This document shows, piece by piece, positions 30,465 to 39,881 of a stretch of DNA of 64,000 nucleotides. The notes beneath the pieces were generated by a model. The model was not told the origin of the DNA. It searched no databases and was given only the letters and a program-made list of their open reading frames with translations. Positions within the stretch are counted from its first letter, which is position 1. Every line of letters starts with the position of its first letter. The translations under genes and the position numbers were made by a program. Origin of the DNA: Kineosporia aurantiaca JCM 3230 (GTDB lineage: Bacteria > Actinomycetota > Actinomycetes > Actinomycetales > Kineosporiaceae); NCBI GenBank assembly GCA_000719025.1, contig JODP01000001.1, positions 248,001 to 312,000 on the forward strand, in the 5' to 3' direction.

Positions 30465-33400
30465 TTACCGACGCGAACCCACGGCGGCCGCCGACTTCAC
30501 CGACGCCAGCAGGATCGACTCGATGAACTCCCGGGCCCAGCCCAGCACGGCCACGTCGCGCAGCGGCCGGCCCCCGATCCGGGCCGTGGTGGGCGCCGGC
30601 ACCAGCACCGTCTTGGTCACGTTCTTCTGCTGTGACCCCGGGTAGAGCCGGTTCAGCCGGAGCTGGGCCGAGTCCGGCAGGTCGATCGGGCCGAACCGGA
30701 CCGCCTTGCCCTGGGTGGTGATCTCGTGCAGACCGGCGTGCCGGGCCAGGATCCGCAGCCGGGCGACCTCGAGCAGGTTGGTCACCACGTCCGGCAGCGG
30801 GCCGTACCGGTCGATCAGCTCGGCCTTCACCGCGTCCAGGGCCTCGTCCGTGGTCACCTCGGCGAGCTTGCGGTAGGCCTCCAGCCGCAGCCGCTCGTCC
30901 GGCAGGTAGGCGGTGGGCAGGTGCGCGTCCACCGGAAGGTCGATCTTGACCTCCTGGTACTCCTGCTCGTTCTCGCCGCGGAACTCCGCGACCGCCTCGC
31001 CGACCAGCCGGATGTAGAGGTCGAACCCGACCCCGGCGATGTGCCCGGACTGCTCACCGCCGAGCAGGTTCCCGGCGCCGCGGATCTCCAGGTCCTTCAT
31101 CGCCACCCGCATGCCGGCGCCCAGGTCGGTGTTCGCCGCGATCGTCTGCAGCCGGTCGAGAGCCGTTTCGGTGAGCGGCTTCTCGGGCGGGTAGAGGAAG
31201 TAGGCGTAGGCCCGCTCGCGACCGCGCCCGACCCGGCCCCGCAGCTGGTGCAGCTGCGAAAGACCCATCATGTCGGCACGTTCCAGGATCAGCGTGTTGG
31301 CGTTGGAGATGTCCAGCCCGGTCTCGATGATCGTGGTGCAGACCAGGACGTCGAAGCGCTTCTCCCAGAAGTCGACCATCACCTGCTCGAGCTGGTGCTC
31401 GCCCATTTTCCCGTGCGCGGTGGCGATCCGGGCCTCGGGCACCAGCTCGTGCAGCCGGGCCGCGGTGCGGTCGATCGACTCCACCCGGTTGTGGATGAAG
31501 AACACCTGACCCTCGCGCAGCAGCTCGCGCCGGATCGCCGCGGAGATCTGCCGCTCGTCGTAACCGCCGACGAAAGTCAGCACCGGGTGCCGCTCTTCGG
31601 GCGGGGTGGCCAGCGTCGACATCTCCCGGATGCCGGTGACCGCGAGCTCCAGGGTCCGCGGGATCGGGGTGGCGCTCATCGCCAGCACGTCCACGTTGGT
31701 GCGCAGCTGCTTCAGCCGCTCCTTGTGCTCGACGCCGAACCGCTGTTCCTCGTCGATCACCACCAGACCCAGGTCCTTGAAATGGATCTCGCCGGTCAGC
31801 AGCCGGTGGGTACCGATCACCACGTCCACCGACCCGTCCGTGATCCCCTCCTTCACCGCCCGCGCCTCGGCGTCGGTGGAGAACCGCGAGAGGCCCTTCA
31901 CCACCACCGGGAAGTTCACGTAACGCTCGACGAAGGTGTCCAGGTGCTGCTGCACCAGCAGGGTGGTGGGCACCAGCACGGCCACCTGCTTGCCGTCCTG
32001 CACCGCCTTGAACGCCGCCCGGACCGCGATCTCGGTCTTGCCGTAGCCGACGTCCCCACAGATCAGCCGGTCCATCGGGACCGTCTTCTCCATGTCCTGC
32101 TTGACCTCTTCGATGGTCACCAGCTGGTCCGGCGTCTCCACGTAGGCGAACGCGTCCTCCAGCTCGCGCTGCCAGGGCGTGTCCGGCCCGAACGCGTGCC
32201 CGCTGGTGGCCATCCGGGCCGAGTAGAGCTGGATCAGCTCACCGGCGATCTGCTTGACCGCCTTGCGGGCCCGGCCCTTGGTCTTGGCCCAGTCCGAGCC
32301 GCCGAGCTTGTTCAGCGCCGGCTGCTCCCCACCCACGTACCGGGTGACCTGGTCGAGCGCGTCGGTCGGGACGAACAGCCGGTCGCCCGGCTGGCCCCGC
32401 TTGCTCGGCGCGTACTCGATCACCAGGTACTCGCGGGTGGCGCCGCCGATGGTGCGCTGCACCAGCTCGACGAACTTGCCCACCCCGTGCTGCTCGTGCA
32501 CCACGTTGTCGCCGGTGCTCAGCTGCATCGGGTCGACCACGTTCTTGCGCCGGGCCGGCATCCGGCGCATGTCCTTGGTGGTCGTGCCCGGCGCGGCGCC
32601 GCCGGTCAGGTCGGTCTCGGTGAGCACCACGAACTTCTGCTCAGGGACGACGAAACCCTGGCTGAGCCGCCCGGTCCCGACCGCGGCCACGCTCGGCGCC
32701 GGCGGTTGGCTCAGGTCGTCCACCGCGACCGCGGCCAGGTCGGCCTCGGTCAGCATCTCGACCACCCGCCGGGCCAGCCCGCTGCCCTCGGTGATCACCG
32801 CGACCCGCCAGCCGTCCCGCAGCCAGCCGCCGATGTCGGCGATCGTCCGCTCGCGGTCGCCGCGGTAGGGCTCGGGCGCGGTGACCTGCGGGACCAGGAC
32901 CAGCGCGCCCTCGTCACCCTCGTCGTGCGCGGCCTGACCGGTCTCGTCCAGGCCGAACGGCGAGATGGTCCACCAGGGCAGGCTCTGCTCGATCGCGTGC
33001 GCCCGGACGTCGGCCAGGTTCCAGAACGAGGCGGTGCCCAGCACCGGCTCCAGGTCGACCGGGACGGCGCTGCCCGCGGCCGCGCTCATCCAGCTCGCCT
33101 GGAGGAACTCCTCGCTGGTGGCGACCAGGTCGTGAGCCCGGGCCCGGATCCGCTCGGGGTCGGCCAGCACCACGTGGGTGTGCTTGGGCAGGACGTCGAG
33201 CACCGACTCCATCGCGTCGACCAGGACCGGGGTCAGCGACTCCATGCCCTCCACGGCCACCCCGGCGGCCACCTTGACCAGCAGGTCGGCCACCCCGGGC
33301 AGGCGCTCGGCGAGCTCGGCGGCCCGGGCCTTCACGGTGTCGGTGAGCAGCAGCTCCCGGCACGGCGGGGCCCACAGGCCGTTCTCGGCGACCTGCAGGC

Positions 33401-34058
33401 TGCGCTGGTCGGCGACCGCGAAGTAGCGGATCTCCTCCACGTCGTCGCCCCAGAACTCGACCCGCAGCGGGTGTTCCTCGGTGGGCGGGAAGACGTCCAG
33501 GATGCCGCCGCGCACGGCGAACTCGCCGCGCCGCTCGACCAGGTCGGTGCGGCTGTAGGCGGCCGCCGCCAGGCGCTCCACCACCTCGGTCAGCTCGGCC
33601 GTCTGGCCGGCCTGCAGGGCCACCGGCTCTAGGTCGCCGAGCCCGCGCACCACCGGCTGGAGCACGGCGCGCACCGGGGCGACGACGACCCGGACCGGGC
33701 CGTGCTCGTCCTTCTCCGGGTGGGTGAGCCGGCGCAGCACGGCGATCCGGCGGCCGACCGTGTCGCTGCGCGGGCTGAGCCGCTCGTGCGGCAACGTCTC
33801 CCAGGCGCCGAACTCGGCCACGGTGTGCTCGGGCAGGAAGCAGCGCAGGGCGGCGGCCAGGTCCTCGGCCTCCCGGCCGGTGGCGGTGATCGCCAGCACC
33901 GTGCGCTCCTGCCCGGCGATGCCGGCGATCAGGGGGGCGCGCAGGCCCGGGGGCCCGGTGAGGTCGAGCAGGGGTTCGCCGCCCTCGCGGGCGATACGCA
34001 GGACATCGCCCACGGCCCGGTCGGCGGCGAGCAGGTCGAGGATTCCGGTGAGGCTCAT
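30465..34058 (-). CDS. mfd: transcription-repair coupling factor
   Basis: DNA translocase that removes RNA polymerase stalled at lesions and recruits UvrA; 1197 residues, the full family length. The order is a UvrB-like N-terminal module, a CarD-like RNA-polymerase-interacting domain (VVHEQHGVGKFVEL near 520), then the RecG-like motor with GDVGYGKTE near 664, VIDEEQRFGVEHKERL near 766, TATPIPRT-type motif III (SATPIPRTLE), and motif VI GRVGRGRE, and finally the regulatory D7 domain. ATG 34058 (MSLTGILDLL) is the conserved start; a GTG at 34079 is in frame but adds no conserved sequence. Confidence 0.96.
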   Translation of the reverse strand: MSLTGILDLLAADRAVGDVLRIAREGGEPLLDLTGPPGLRAPLIAGIAGQERTVLAITATGREAEDLAAALRCFLPEHTVAEFGAWETLPHERLSPRSDTVGRRIAVLRRLTHPEKDEHGPVRVVVAPVRAVLQPVVRGLGDLEPVALQAGQTAELTEVVERLAAAAYSRTDLVERRGEFAVRGGILDVFPPTEEHPLRVEFWGDDVEEIRYFAVADQRSLQVAENGLWAPPCRELLLTDTVKARAAELAERLPGVADLLVKVAAGVAVEGMESLTPVLVDAMESVLDVLPKHTHVVLADPERIRARAHDLVATSEEFLQASWMSAAAGSAVPVDLEPVLGTASFWNLADVRAHAIEQSLPWWTISPFGLDETGQAAHDEGDEGALVLVPQVTAPEPYRGDRERTIADIGGWLRDGWRVAVITEGSGLARRVVEMLTEADLAAVAVDDLSQPPAPSVAAVGTGRLSQGFVVPEQKFVVLTETDLTGGAAPGTTTKDMRRMPARRKNVVDPMQLSTGDNVVHEQHGVGKFVELVQRTIGGATREYLVIEYAPSKRGQPGDRLFVPTDALDQVTRYVGGEQPALNKLGGSDWAKTKGRARKAVKQIAGELIQLYSARMATSGHAFGPDTPWQRELEDAFAYVETPDQLVTIEEVKQDMEKTVPMDRLICGDVGYGKTEIAVRAAFKAVQDGKQVAVLVPTTLLVQQHLDTFVERYVNFPVVVKGLSRFSTDAEARAVKEGITDGSVDVVIGTHRLLTGEIHFKDLGLVVIDEEQRFGVEHKERLKQLRTNVDVLAMSATPIPRTLELAVTGIREMSTLATPPEERHPVLTFVGGYDERQISAAIRRELLREGQVFFIHNRVESIDRTAARLHELVPEARIATAHGKMGEHQLEQVMVDFWEKRFDVLVCTTIIETGLDISNANTLILERADMMGLSQLHQLRGRVGRGRERAYAYFLYPPEKPLTETALDRLQTIAANTDLGAGMRVAMKDLEIRGAGNLLGGEQSGHIAGVGFDLYIRLVGEAVAEFRGENEQEYQEVKIDLPVDAHLPTAYLPDERLRLEAYRKLAEVTTDEALDAVKAELIDRYGPLPDVVTNLLEVARLRILARHAGLHEITTQGKAVRFGPIDLPDSAQLRLNRLYPGSQQKNVTKTVLVPAPTTARIGGRPLRDVAVLGWAREFIESILLASVKSAAAVGSRR

Positions 34059-34419
34059 GGCTCCGCGGGGTTTTGGCACAGGAGGACTTACAGCACAACG
34101 CGCCGGAACCGCCGAAGCAGACCCGGTCGCTCTCAGCTTACGGCGAATTCCGGAGCGGCTCCTCGTCGTGCCGCCCGGCCGCGCCCGGGTCTTTGTGCAG
34201 GCCCGGGCTCCGCCCCGGTTTTTGTGCCCGACATCTGACGGGCAAAGAAGGACATCGACACGGCACTCTCGCGGCCATCAGAATTGGGGGATCTGGCGTA
34301 AATCCCGCCGACTCATAAAATGATCAGCGTTCGGCGGAATGCTCTCGGCACGGGGCCGGGATTCCGGGTGGTCGAATCCCTCGCGGGAAAGCGCCGCCGG
34401 TCATCTGTGGAGGGGGCAC
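34059..34419. other. 361-bp intergenic region, mfd to transposase-like gene
   Basis: Divergent region with no convincing gene. CCCGGGTCTTTGTGC (34184-34198) and CCCCGGTTTTTGTGC (34213-34227) are a 15-base near-direct repeat, matching at 13 positions. GCCCGGG (34183-34189) pairs with CCCGGGC (34202-34208), and the GC-rich stretch ending in CGGTTTTTG on the plus strand resembles an intrinsic terminator that could limit read-through into the next gene. GGAGGGGG at about 34409-34416 is the next gene's ribosome-binding site. Confidence 0.5.
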
Positions 34420-35598
34420 GTGCACGATCCCACGTACGAGAGATCCCTGAAGGTCGTCTACGATCGGATCGCACACAATTTCAGCCGCGCCGAACCCCGC
34501 AAGCGAGCCTGGAACTACCTGGTCGACCTTCCGCGCGCGCATTCGGCGGGGCTGCGCCGGGGTGAGACGGTCGGCCACTATTCCGGGGAAATCCGCGCCG
34601 ACGGCGTGCAGCGCCTGCTCACCTCGGCCCGGTGGGACGAGTTCTCGGTGCGGGAGGAACTGCGCGCCATCGCGATTCAGGCCGGCGGGCGCACCGGGGG
34701 CACCCTGTTCCTCACCGAGATCACCTTTCCGAAGAAGGGCCGCAACGCGGTCGCGGTGGAACGTCAGTACAGCCACGACACCCAGCGGGTGGAGAACTGC
34801 CAGATCGGCCTGCTGCTGTTCTATCTGACCGCCGACCGGCAGGCATTCCTGATCGACTCCGAGCTCTATCTCCCGCCCACCTGGGTGAACGACCCGAAAC
34901 GGCGCGAGCAGGCGCAGATCCCACCCGAGGTGGTTTACCGCAGCAAGTCGCAGATCGCCGCCGAGATGATTCGCCGGGCCTGGGAAAGCTCGATCCGGCC
35001 GGTCTGGGTGGCCTGCAATCTGGTCTGCACGGAAAAACCGATCCTGCACCGGTTACTGCGCCGTTACGGGGTCCAGCACCTGGTCGCCGGCAGCGCCGGG
35101 GAAATGCAGGCGGGTGGGGTGGGCCAGTTCGGCAAGGTGCTGACCGACGAGACCCAGACCCCACCGGCCCCGGGCACCGTGCCCGGCCACGAGATGCTGC
35201 AGCTGCGCAACACCGTGCTGCACCGGTTCTCCACCCGCGGCGGCGACCCGTCCCGGATCGAGATGTCCTACCTCATGCTGTCCGGCACCCACCGCAACGC
35301 CCGGGCCCGCTCGTACTACACGGCCTACCTGCGCCCGCACGCCGGGCTGGCCGAGGTGGTGCCGATCGTGCAGCTGATCGAGGGGGCGGCCGGGCACTGC
35401 CGGGCGGTGAAGCAGAAGACCGGTCTCGGGCACTACGAGGTGCGCAGCTGGCGCGGCTGGTACCGGCACGTCACCCTGGCCTCCGCCGCCCAGATGGCGC
35501 TGGAGCTGGCCCGGCACGACAACTCGGCCGACCTGCGGCCGCAGTATGTCGATCTGCGGGACGTGGCCTATAGCGGGAAGGGCCAGACGGCCGTCTGA
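34420..35598 (+). CDS. IS701-type transposase-like protein lacking catalytic residues
   Basis: 392-residue protein with the layout of IS701/SRSO1 DDE transposases: FPKKGRNAVAVERQYS, NCQIGLLLFYLTADRQAFLID, YLPPTWVNDPKRREQA, KSQIAAEMIRRAW, and a C-terminal HYEVRSWRGWYRHVTLA. The first catalytic aspartate region, usually L-x-x-DDTGFxKKG, reads LFLTEITFPKKG (Thr99, Glu100), and the second, usually WVTADxxYG, reads WVACNLVC (Cys199, Asn200). Only the final Glu context survives. It is an intact frame with a strong ribosome-binding site and I saw no terminal inverted repeats, so it looks like a domesticated or non-catalytic derivative. Codon 212 is TTA. Start GTG 34420 is set by GGAGGGGG. Confidence 0.8.
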   Translation: MHDPTYERSLKVVYDRIAHNFSRAEPRKRAWNYLVDLPRAHSAGLRRGETVGHYSGEIRADGVQRLLTSARWDEFSVREELRAIAIQAGGRTGGTLFLTEITFPKKGRNAVAVERQYSHDTQRVENCQIGLLLFYLTADRQAFLIDSELYLPPTWVNDPKRREQAQIPPEVVYRSKSQIAAEMIRRAWESSIRPVWVACNLVCTEKPILHRLLRRYGVQHLVAGSAGEMQAGGVGQFGKVLTDETQTPPAPGTVPGHEMLQLRNTVLHRFSTRGGDPSRIEMSYLMLSGTHRNARARSYYTAYLRPHAGLAEVVPIVQLIEGAAGHCRAVKQKTGLGHYEVRSWRGWYRHVTLASAAQMALELARHDNSADLRPQYVDLRDVAYSGKGQTAV

Positions 35599-35611
35599 CC
35601 CTTCCCCACCC

Positions 35612-35636
35612 AGGTGCCCACGCGCTGGGGGCACCT
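35612..35636. terminator. hairpin between convergent transposase-like and GST genes
   Basis: AGGTGCCC (35612-35619) pairs with GGGCACCT (35629-35636) around nine bases. It lies in the 63-bp convergent gap and could stop both transcripts. A 14-bp palindrome CAGACGGCCGTCTG (35584-35597) sits immediately before it over the stop of the plus-strand gene. Confidence 0.55.
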
Positions 35637-35661
35637 CCCGGCCCTCTAGGGCTGGGGGACC

Positions 35662-36708
35662 TTAATTCACCAGAGGGTTGTGGCCCGCTGCCACCCGCTC
35701 TCCCTCACGCACCGGCTCCGGCGGCGTTCCGTCACCGAACGGACGTCCGCCGAGCTGCTCGCGGTGGTGCGGGGTGAGCCAGTTGGCCAGGTCCGGGCCC
35801 AGAGGGACGATCTTGGTCGGGTTGATGTCCTCGTGCACGATGTAGTAGTGCTGCTTGATCTGCTCGAAGTCGATCGTGTCGCCAAAACCGGGAGTCTGGA
35901 ACAGGTCCCGGGCGTAGGCCCAGAGCGCCGGGAACTCGATCAGCTTCTGCCGGTTGCACTTGAAGTGGCCGTGGTAGACCGGGTCGAAGCGGACCAAGGT
36001 GGTGAACAGCCGCACGTCGGCCTCGGTGATGGTGTCGCCGACCAGGTAACGCTGAGTCGCCAGCCGCTCCTCGAGCCAGTCCAGCCGACCGAAGAGCCGG
36101 TGATAGGCCCGCTCGTAGGCTTCCTGGCTGCCGGCGAAGCCACAGCGGTAGACCCCGTTGTTCACGTCCTTGAACACCGCCAGCGCGACCTCGTCGATCT
36201 CGGCCCGTAGGTGGTCGGGGTACAGGTCGGGAGCGCCGGGCCGGTGGTACTGCGTCCACTCGGTGGAGAAGTCCAGGGTGATCTGCGGGTAGTCGTTGGT
36301 GACCACCTGTCCGGTGGGCACGTCCACGATGGCCGGGACGGTGATGCCGCGGGGGTAGTCGGGGAACCGGGCGAAGTAGGCGTCCTGGATCCGCGGGATG
36401 CCGAGCACCGGGTCGACGCCGCCCGGATCAAGATCGAAGGTCCAGCTCCGGCGGTCGTGGGTGGGTCCGCAGACCCCCATCGAGATCGCGTCCTCCAGGC
36501 CGAGCAGACGGCGGACGATGATCGACCGGTTCGCCCAGGGGCAGGCCCGCGACACCACCAGGCGGTAGCGACCGGACTCGACCGGGTAGCCGCCGGACCC
36601 GTCCCGGGTGATCCGGTCGGTGATGTAGTTCGTGTCGCGGGTGAACTCCCGGCCGCTGGTGACGTAGGCCCCGAGGGTGGAAGTCGGCTCGCTCGATTCG
36701 TTGCTCAC
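35662..36708 (-). CDS. xi-class glutathione S-transferase family protein
   Basis: 348-residue protein of the ECM4/YqjG (glutathionyl-hydroquinone reductase) family, which removes thiol adducts from quinones. The catalytic cysteine lies in SRACPWANRS (Cys56), followed by a thioredoxin-like domain with TVPAIVD and TNDYPQI, and an all-helical C-terminal domain with FAGSQEAYE, RYLVGDTITEADVRLFTTLVRFDPVY, split here, both diagnostic. Actinomycetes usually use mycothiol, so the physiological thiol is uncertain. The GTG at 36708 (MSNESSE) is preferred; GTG 36723 is also in frame. Divergent from a TauE/SafE permease. Confidence 0.9.
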   Translation of the reverse strand: MSNESSEPTSTLGAYVTSGREFTRDTNYITDRITRDGSGGYPVESGRYRLVVSRACPWANRSIIVRRLLGLEDAISMGVCGPTHDRRSWTFDLDPGGVDPVLGIPRIQDAYFARFPDYPRGITVPAIVDVPTGQVVTNDYPQITLDFSTEWTQYHRPGAPDLYPDHLRAEIDEVALAVFKDVNNGVYRCGFAGSQEAYERAYHRLFGRLDWLEERLATQRYLVGDTITEADVRLFTTLVRFDPVYHGHFKCNRQKLIEFPALWAYARDLFQTPGFGDTIDFEQIKQHYYIVHEDINPTKIVPLGPDLANWLTPHHREQLGGRPFGDGTPPEPVREGERVAAGHNPLVN

Positions 36709-36811
36709 GCAACTATTCTGCACCCTGTTCGCTCGCTGTGCGCCCTAGGAGGCACGTAACCGCCCGTTCACCCATCTGTGCAGAATTTTCTCTACCTTCT
36801 ATGGTGGGCCG

Positions 36812-37789
36812 ATGGACTTTGATCCGCTGATGGCGCTCGCGGCGTTCGGTATCGGCATCGTGGTCGGACTGACCGGGATGGGCGGCGGGGCGCTGATGAC
36901 CCCGGTGCTGGTGCTGTTCTTCGGTGTCACCCCGATGGCCGCGGTCTCCAGCGACCTGGTCGCGGCGGCGGTGATGAAGCCGGTCGGCTCCTTCGTCCAT
37001 CTGCGCCGGGGCACAGTGAACCGGTCCCTGGTCCGCTGGCTCTGCGTGGGTTCGGTGCCGGCGGCGTTCTGCGGAGTGCTGGTGACCCAGGCCCTCGGCG
37101 ACGGTCAGACGGTGCAGGACGGGATCAAGATCGCTCTTGGCGGGGCGCTGCTGCTGGCTGCGGCCGGCCTCGGAGTGCGGGCCTATCAGCGCCTGCTGGA
37201 ACGTGCGGCCCGACGCGACGGCCGGGCCGAGCCGCTGCCCAGCGACCGCACCCCGGTCTCGGCCCGCCCGCTGCCGACCATCCTGATCGGCGCGGCCGGC
37301 GGCCTGATCGTGGGCATCACCTCGGTCGGCTCGGGCTCGCTGATCATCATCGCGCTGATGGCGCTGTACCCCGCGCTGAAGGCGAACCAGCTGGTCGGCA
37401 CCGACCTGGTCCAGGCCGTGCCCCTGGTCTTCTCGGCCGCGATCGGGCACATCCTGTTCGGCGACTTCCAGCTCGACCTCACGCTGGCCCTGATCGTCGG
37501 CAGCGTGCCCGGCGCCTGGCTCGGTGCCCAGCTCTCCGCCCGCGCTCCGGGTGGCCTGGTCCGCCGCGCCCTTGCGTTCGTCCTCCTGGCCTCGGCACTG
37601 AAGATGTTCGGAGCCGGAAACGTCACCACCGCGGTGGTCCTGGCCACCTTCGCGCTGGCCACGCCATTGATCTGGATGGGATTGCGGAGGCGCCACGGGT
37701 TCTCGGCCCTGGCCGAGCCGGGCGAGGACTCCCCCGTGGTGCGGAGCAATTTGGCCGAAGTGTCGGCATCCGGGAGCTCAGCGAGCTAG
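36812..37789 (+). CDS. TauE/SafE-family sulfite/organosulfonate exporter-like permease
   Basis: Integral membrane protein of 325 residues with about eight hydrophobic helices in two halves. Each half starts with a family-type loop: GLTGMGGGALMTPVLVLFFG (about 20-39) and GITSVGSGSLIIIALMALYP (about 169-188). The loop around residues 125-150 is charged and cytoplasmic. Members move sulfite, sulfoacetate or other anions; the substrate here is unknown. ATG 36812 follows GGTGGG. It may be linked functionally to the window's sulfur assimilation genes, but they are not adjacent. Confidence 0.87.
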   Translation: MDFDPLMALAAFGIGIVVGLTGMGGGALMTPVLVLFFGVTPMAAVSSDLVAAAVMKPVGSFVHLRRGTVNRSLVRWLCVGSVPAAFCGVLVTQALGDGQTVQDGIKIALGGALLLAAAGLGVRAYQRLLERAARRDGRAEPLPSDRTPVSARPLPTILIGAAGGLIVGITSVGSGSLIIIALMALYPALKANQLVGTDLVQAVPLVFSAAIGHILFGDFQLDLTLALIVGSVPGAWLGAQLSARAPGGLVRRALAFVLLASALKMFGAGNVTTAVVLATFALATPLIWMGLRRRHGFSALAEPGEDSPVVRSNLAEVSASGSSAS

Positions 37790-37856
37790 CGTCTGAATCA
37801 GGGAACCCGGCCTACGGCAGCGCGCCGTACCTCGGCCGGGTGAATGGGGTGGAGCC

Positions 37857-38423
37857 ATGGCGCGTCGACCGTTCGTGTTCCTCGGCCTGCTGATCACGGC
37901 CATCTTCACCGCGATCGCGGCGATGCACTTCGGCAGCACCGAAGCCGCGGAACCGCCGACCGCCGCCGCTTCGGCAACCACCACCCCCGCTTCGGCAAGC
38001 CCGTCCCCAGCCTCCGCATCCCCATCCACCGGCCCGGGAGCGATCCCGGGCAACCAGGATTCGGTCGTCTCGGCCGAGACCGCCGCCGGAGCAGTGTGTG
38101 CCGTCGTGCCCTCCCAGCTCGAGGGCTTCATCAAGGCCACGCCCCGATCCCCGGCCCTGGAGAACCTCCGGGACGGCCTGCCCCTGCTGCGGGACCGGCT
38201 GGTCGAGCTGGAACAGGCGGCTCGGGGCCGGCCGGTTCTGCGTCCACTCACCACTCGGGTGACCCGGATCCGCGATTCCTGGGCCCGGGCCCTGAAGGCC
38301 CACGACGCCGGCCGGGACCGGGCCGCACGGGCGGCCATGAGCCAGGCCGATCGCCAGATCAAAGGGCTGCGGCTGGCGGTCGGGAAGGCCTTCGCAGGTA
38401 GCTCCGGAAGCTGCAAAGCCTGA
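37857..38423 (+). CDS. small secreted protein of unknown function
   Basis: 188-residue protein with an N-terminal signal or anchor helix (FVFLGLLITAIFTAIAAM, residues 6-23), a Ser/Pro/Thr/Ala-rich linker (about 30-65), and a helical C-terminal domain containing two cysteines (in GAVCAVV and SGSCKA) that could form a disulfide. I do not recognise a domain. ATG 37857 has GGGGTGGAGCC just before it. It begins 68 bases after the permease stop on the same strand and may share its transcript. Confidence 0.72.
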   Translation: MARRPFVFLGLLITAIFTAIAAMHFGSTEAAEPPTAAASATTTPASASPSPASASPSTGPGAIPGNQDSVVSAETAAGAVCAVVPSQLEGFIKATPRSPALENLRDGLPLLRDRLVELEQAARGRPVLRPLTTRVTRIRDSWARALKAHDAGRDRAARAAMSQADRQIKGLRLAVGKAFAGSSGSCKA

Positions 38424-38527
38424 CTCCGTCCGTCCTTTCGGCGCACAGTCGGGCGGACTGGGCAGTAAGCCCAAAAGATTTCGGACGCTCCGGTTAACTG
38501 GTGGTGCATCCACCTCAGGAGCTGATG

Positions 38528-39823
38528 ATGAAGATCAGAAAAACCCGGATAGCAGCTCTAATCCTTTCCGCAGTAACTCTTTTCGCGCTACTCCCGGCCC
38601 CCTTCGCCGCCGCCGCGGTATCGACGACGGCCGCAACCTGGACACCCCAGATGATCGCCCCGGCCGAGACGGGTTACGTGCGCCAGCTCGTACCGTGCGG
38701 CGGGACCATGTACGCAGTCGGCACTTTCAGCCAGTTCCGCAGCCCCGCCGACGGCAACCAGACCTTCACCCGGAACAACGCGATCGCCTTCAGCGGCACC
38801 ACCGGCAAGGTGACGGCCTTCAATCCCAATACCAACGGCATCATCAACAGTATCGCCCTCAATCCGGCGGACTGCAGTACTGCCTACATCGGCGGCCAGT
38901 TCACCAGCGTGGGCGGCCAGGCGGCCACCAACATCGCCGCAGTGGACACCGCCACCGGAGCCCTGCGCACCGGTTTCTCGCACAGCGCCAACGGCCAGGT
39001 CAGCGCCCTGCTCTGGACGCATTCCCGGGTGCTGGTGGGCGGCTACTTCTCGACCATCAACGCGACCTCCCGGTCCCGGCTGGCCAGTCTCAATCCGAGC
39101 ACCGGGGTCCCGGACAGCTACCTCACCCTGAGCCTGACCGGAACCTATCCCGGCAACGGGAACTCCACCCGGGGCTTCAATTTCACCCTCAGCCACTCGG
39201 GTAACACCGTACTGGTCACCGGGGTCTTCACGGCCGTGTCGGGGGTGCACCGGGAACAGGCCTTCCAGGTGGATCTGGGCTCGACCACGGCTACGCTGAA
39301 CGGCTGGACGTCCGCCGACTTCTACGTGCATTGTGCGGATTCGCTGCCGTTCTATCTGCAGGACGCCACCTACTCGGCCAACGACTCGGTGATCTACATA
39401 GCCACCACCGGGTACAAACAGCCGAGCTCTCCCCTGCACACCAGCGTCTGTGACGCCGCGGCCGCGTACCCGAACGTCGCCTCCCAGGTGACCCGCACTT
39501 GGGTGAACTACACCGGCTGCGATTCCCTTCTCTCCGTCGTCGCCGATTCCAGCACCGTCTACATCGGCGGCCACCAACGCTGGGCGAACAACGAGAACGG
39601 CTGTGACGCGGCCGGCTCCGGGGCGGTCTCGCGGCCGGGTATCGGGGGCCTGGATCCGACGACCGGCCGGGCCACCAGCTGGAATCCGACCCGCTCGCGC
39701 GGGGCCGGGGCCGACGACCTGGTTCTGGCCTTCAACGGGCTCTGGGTGGCCAGCGACAACAAGGCCGGGGCCACCCAGTGCGCCGGCGCCTATCACCCCG
39801 GCATCTGTTTCCTGCCGAACTGA
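38528..39823 (+). CDS. secreted beta-propeller (delta-60-repeat-like) protein
   Basis: 431-residue exported protein. Residues 1-32 are a signal peptide (KIRKTRIAAL start, AAA end). The mature part is built of repeats of about 50 residues with motifs such as YAVGTFSQF, YIGGQFTSVGGQ, VLVGGYFSTIN and VTGVFTAVSG, the delta-60/propeller type. YIGGHQRWANNENG and SRPGIGGLDPTTGRATSWNP near the C-terminus are shared almost word for word with the 948-residue protein encoded convergently next to it. There is no catalytic motif; surface adhesion or binding is plausible. ATG 38528 is preferred over 38525 because AGGAG lies at better spacing. Confidence 0.83.
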   Translation: MKIRKTRIAALILSAVTLFALLPAPFAAAAVSTTAATWTPQMIAPAETGYVRQLVPCGGTMYAVGTFSQFRSPADGNQTFTRNNAIAFSGTTGKVTAFNPNTNGIINSIALNPADCSTAYIGGQFTSVGGQAATNIAAVDTATGALRTGFSHSANGQVSALLWTHSRVLVGGYFSTINATSRSRLASLNPSTGVPDSYLTLSLTGTYPGNGNSTRGFNFTLSHSGNTVLVTGVFTAVSGVHREQAFQVDLGSTTATLNGWTSADFYVHCADSLPFYLQDATYSANDSVIYIATTGYKQPSSPLHTSVCDAAAAYPNVASQVTRTWVNYTGCDSLLSVVADSSTVYIGGHQRWANNENGCDAAGSGAVSRPGIGGLDPTTGRATSWNPTRSRGAGADDLVLAFNGLWVASDNKAGATQCAGAYHPGICFLPN

Positions 39824-39844
39824 CGGTCGGTTCAGCCAGCTGAT

Positions 39845-39875
39845 GGTGCGGCCCGGGGTGATCCCGGGCCGCACC
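39845..39875. terminator. bidirectional terminator between the two propeller genes
   Basis: GGTGCGGCCCGGG and CCCGGGCCGCACC form a perfect 13-bp stem with a GTGAT loop, centred in the 58-bp gap between convergent genes. It should terminate both. Confidence 0.75.
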
Positions 39876-39881
39876 TTCGGT

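Noticed and set aside
30726..33632. 968-aa plus-strand open frame
   Set aside because: Lies entirely antisense to mfd; no recognisable domain and shadow-like composition.
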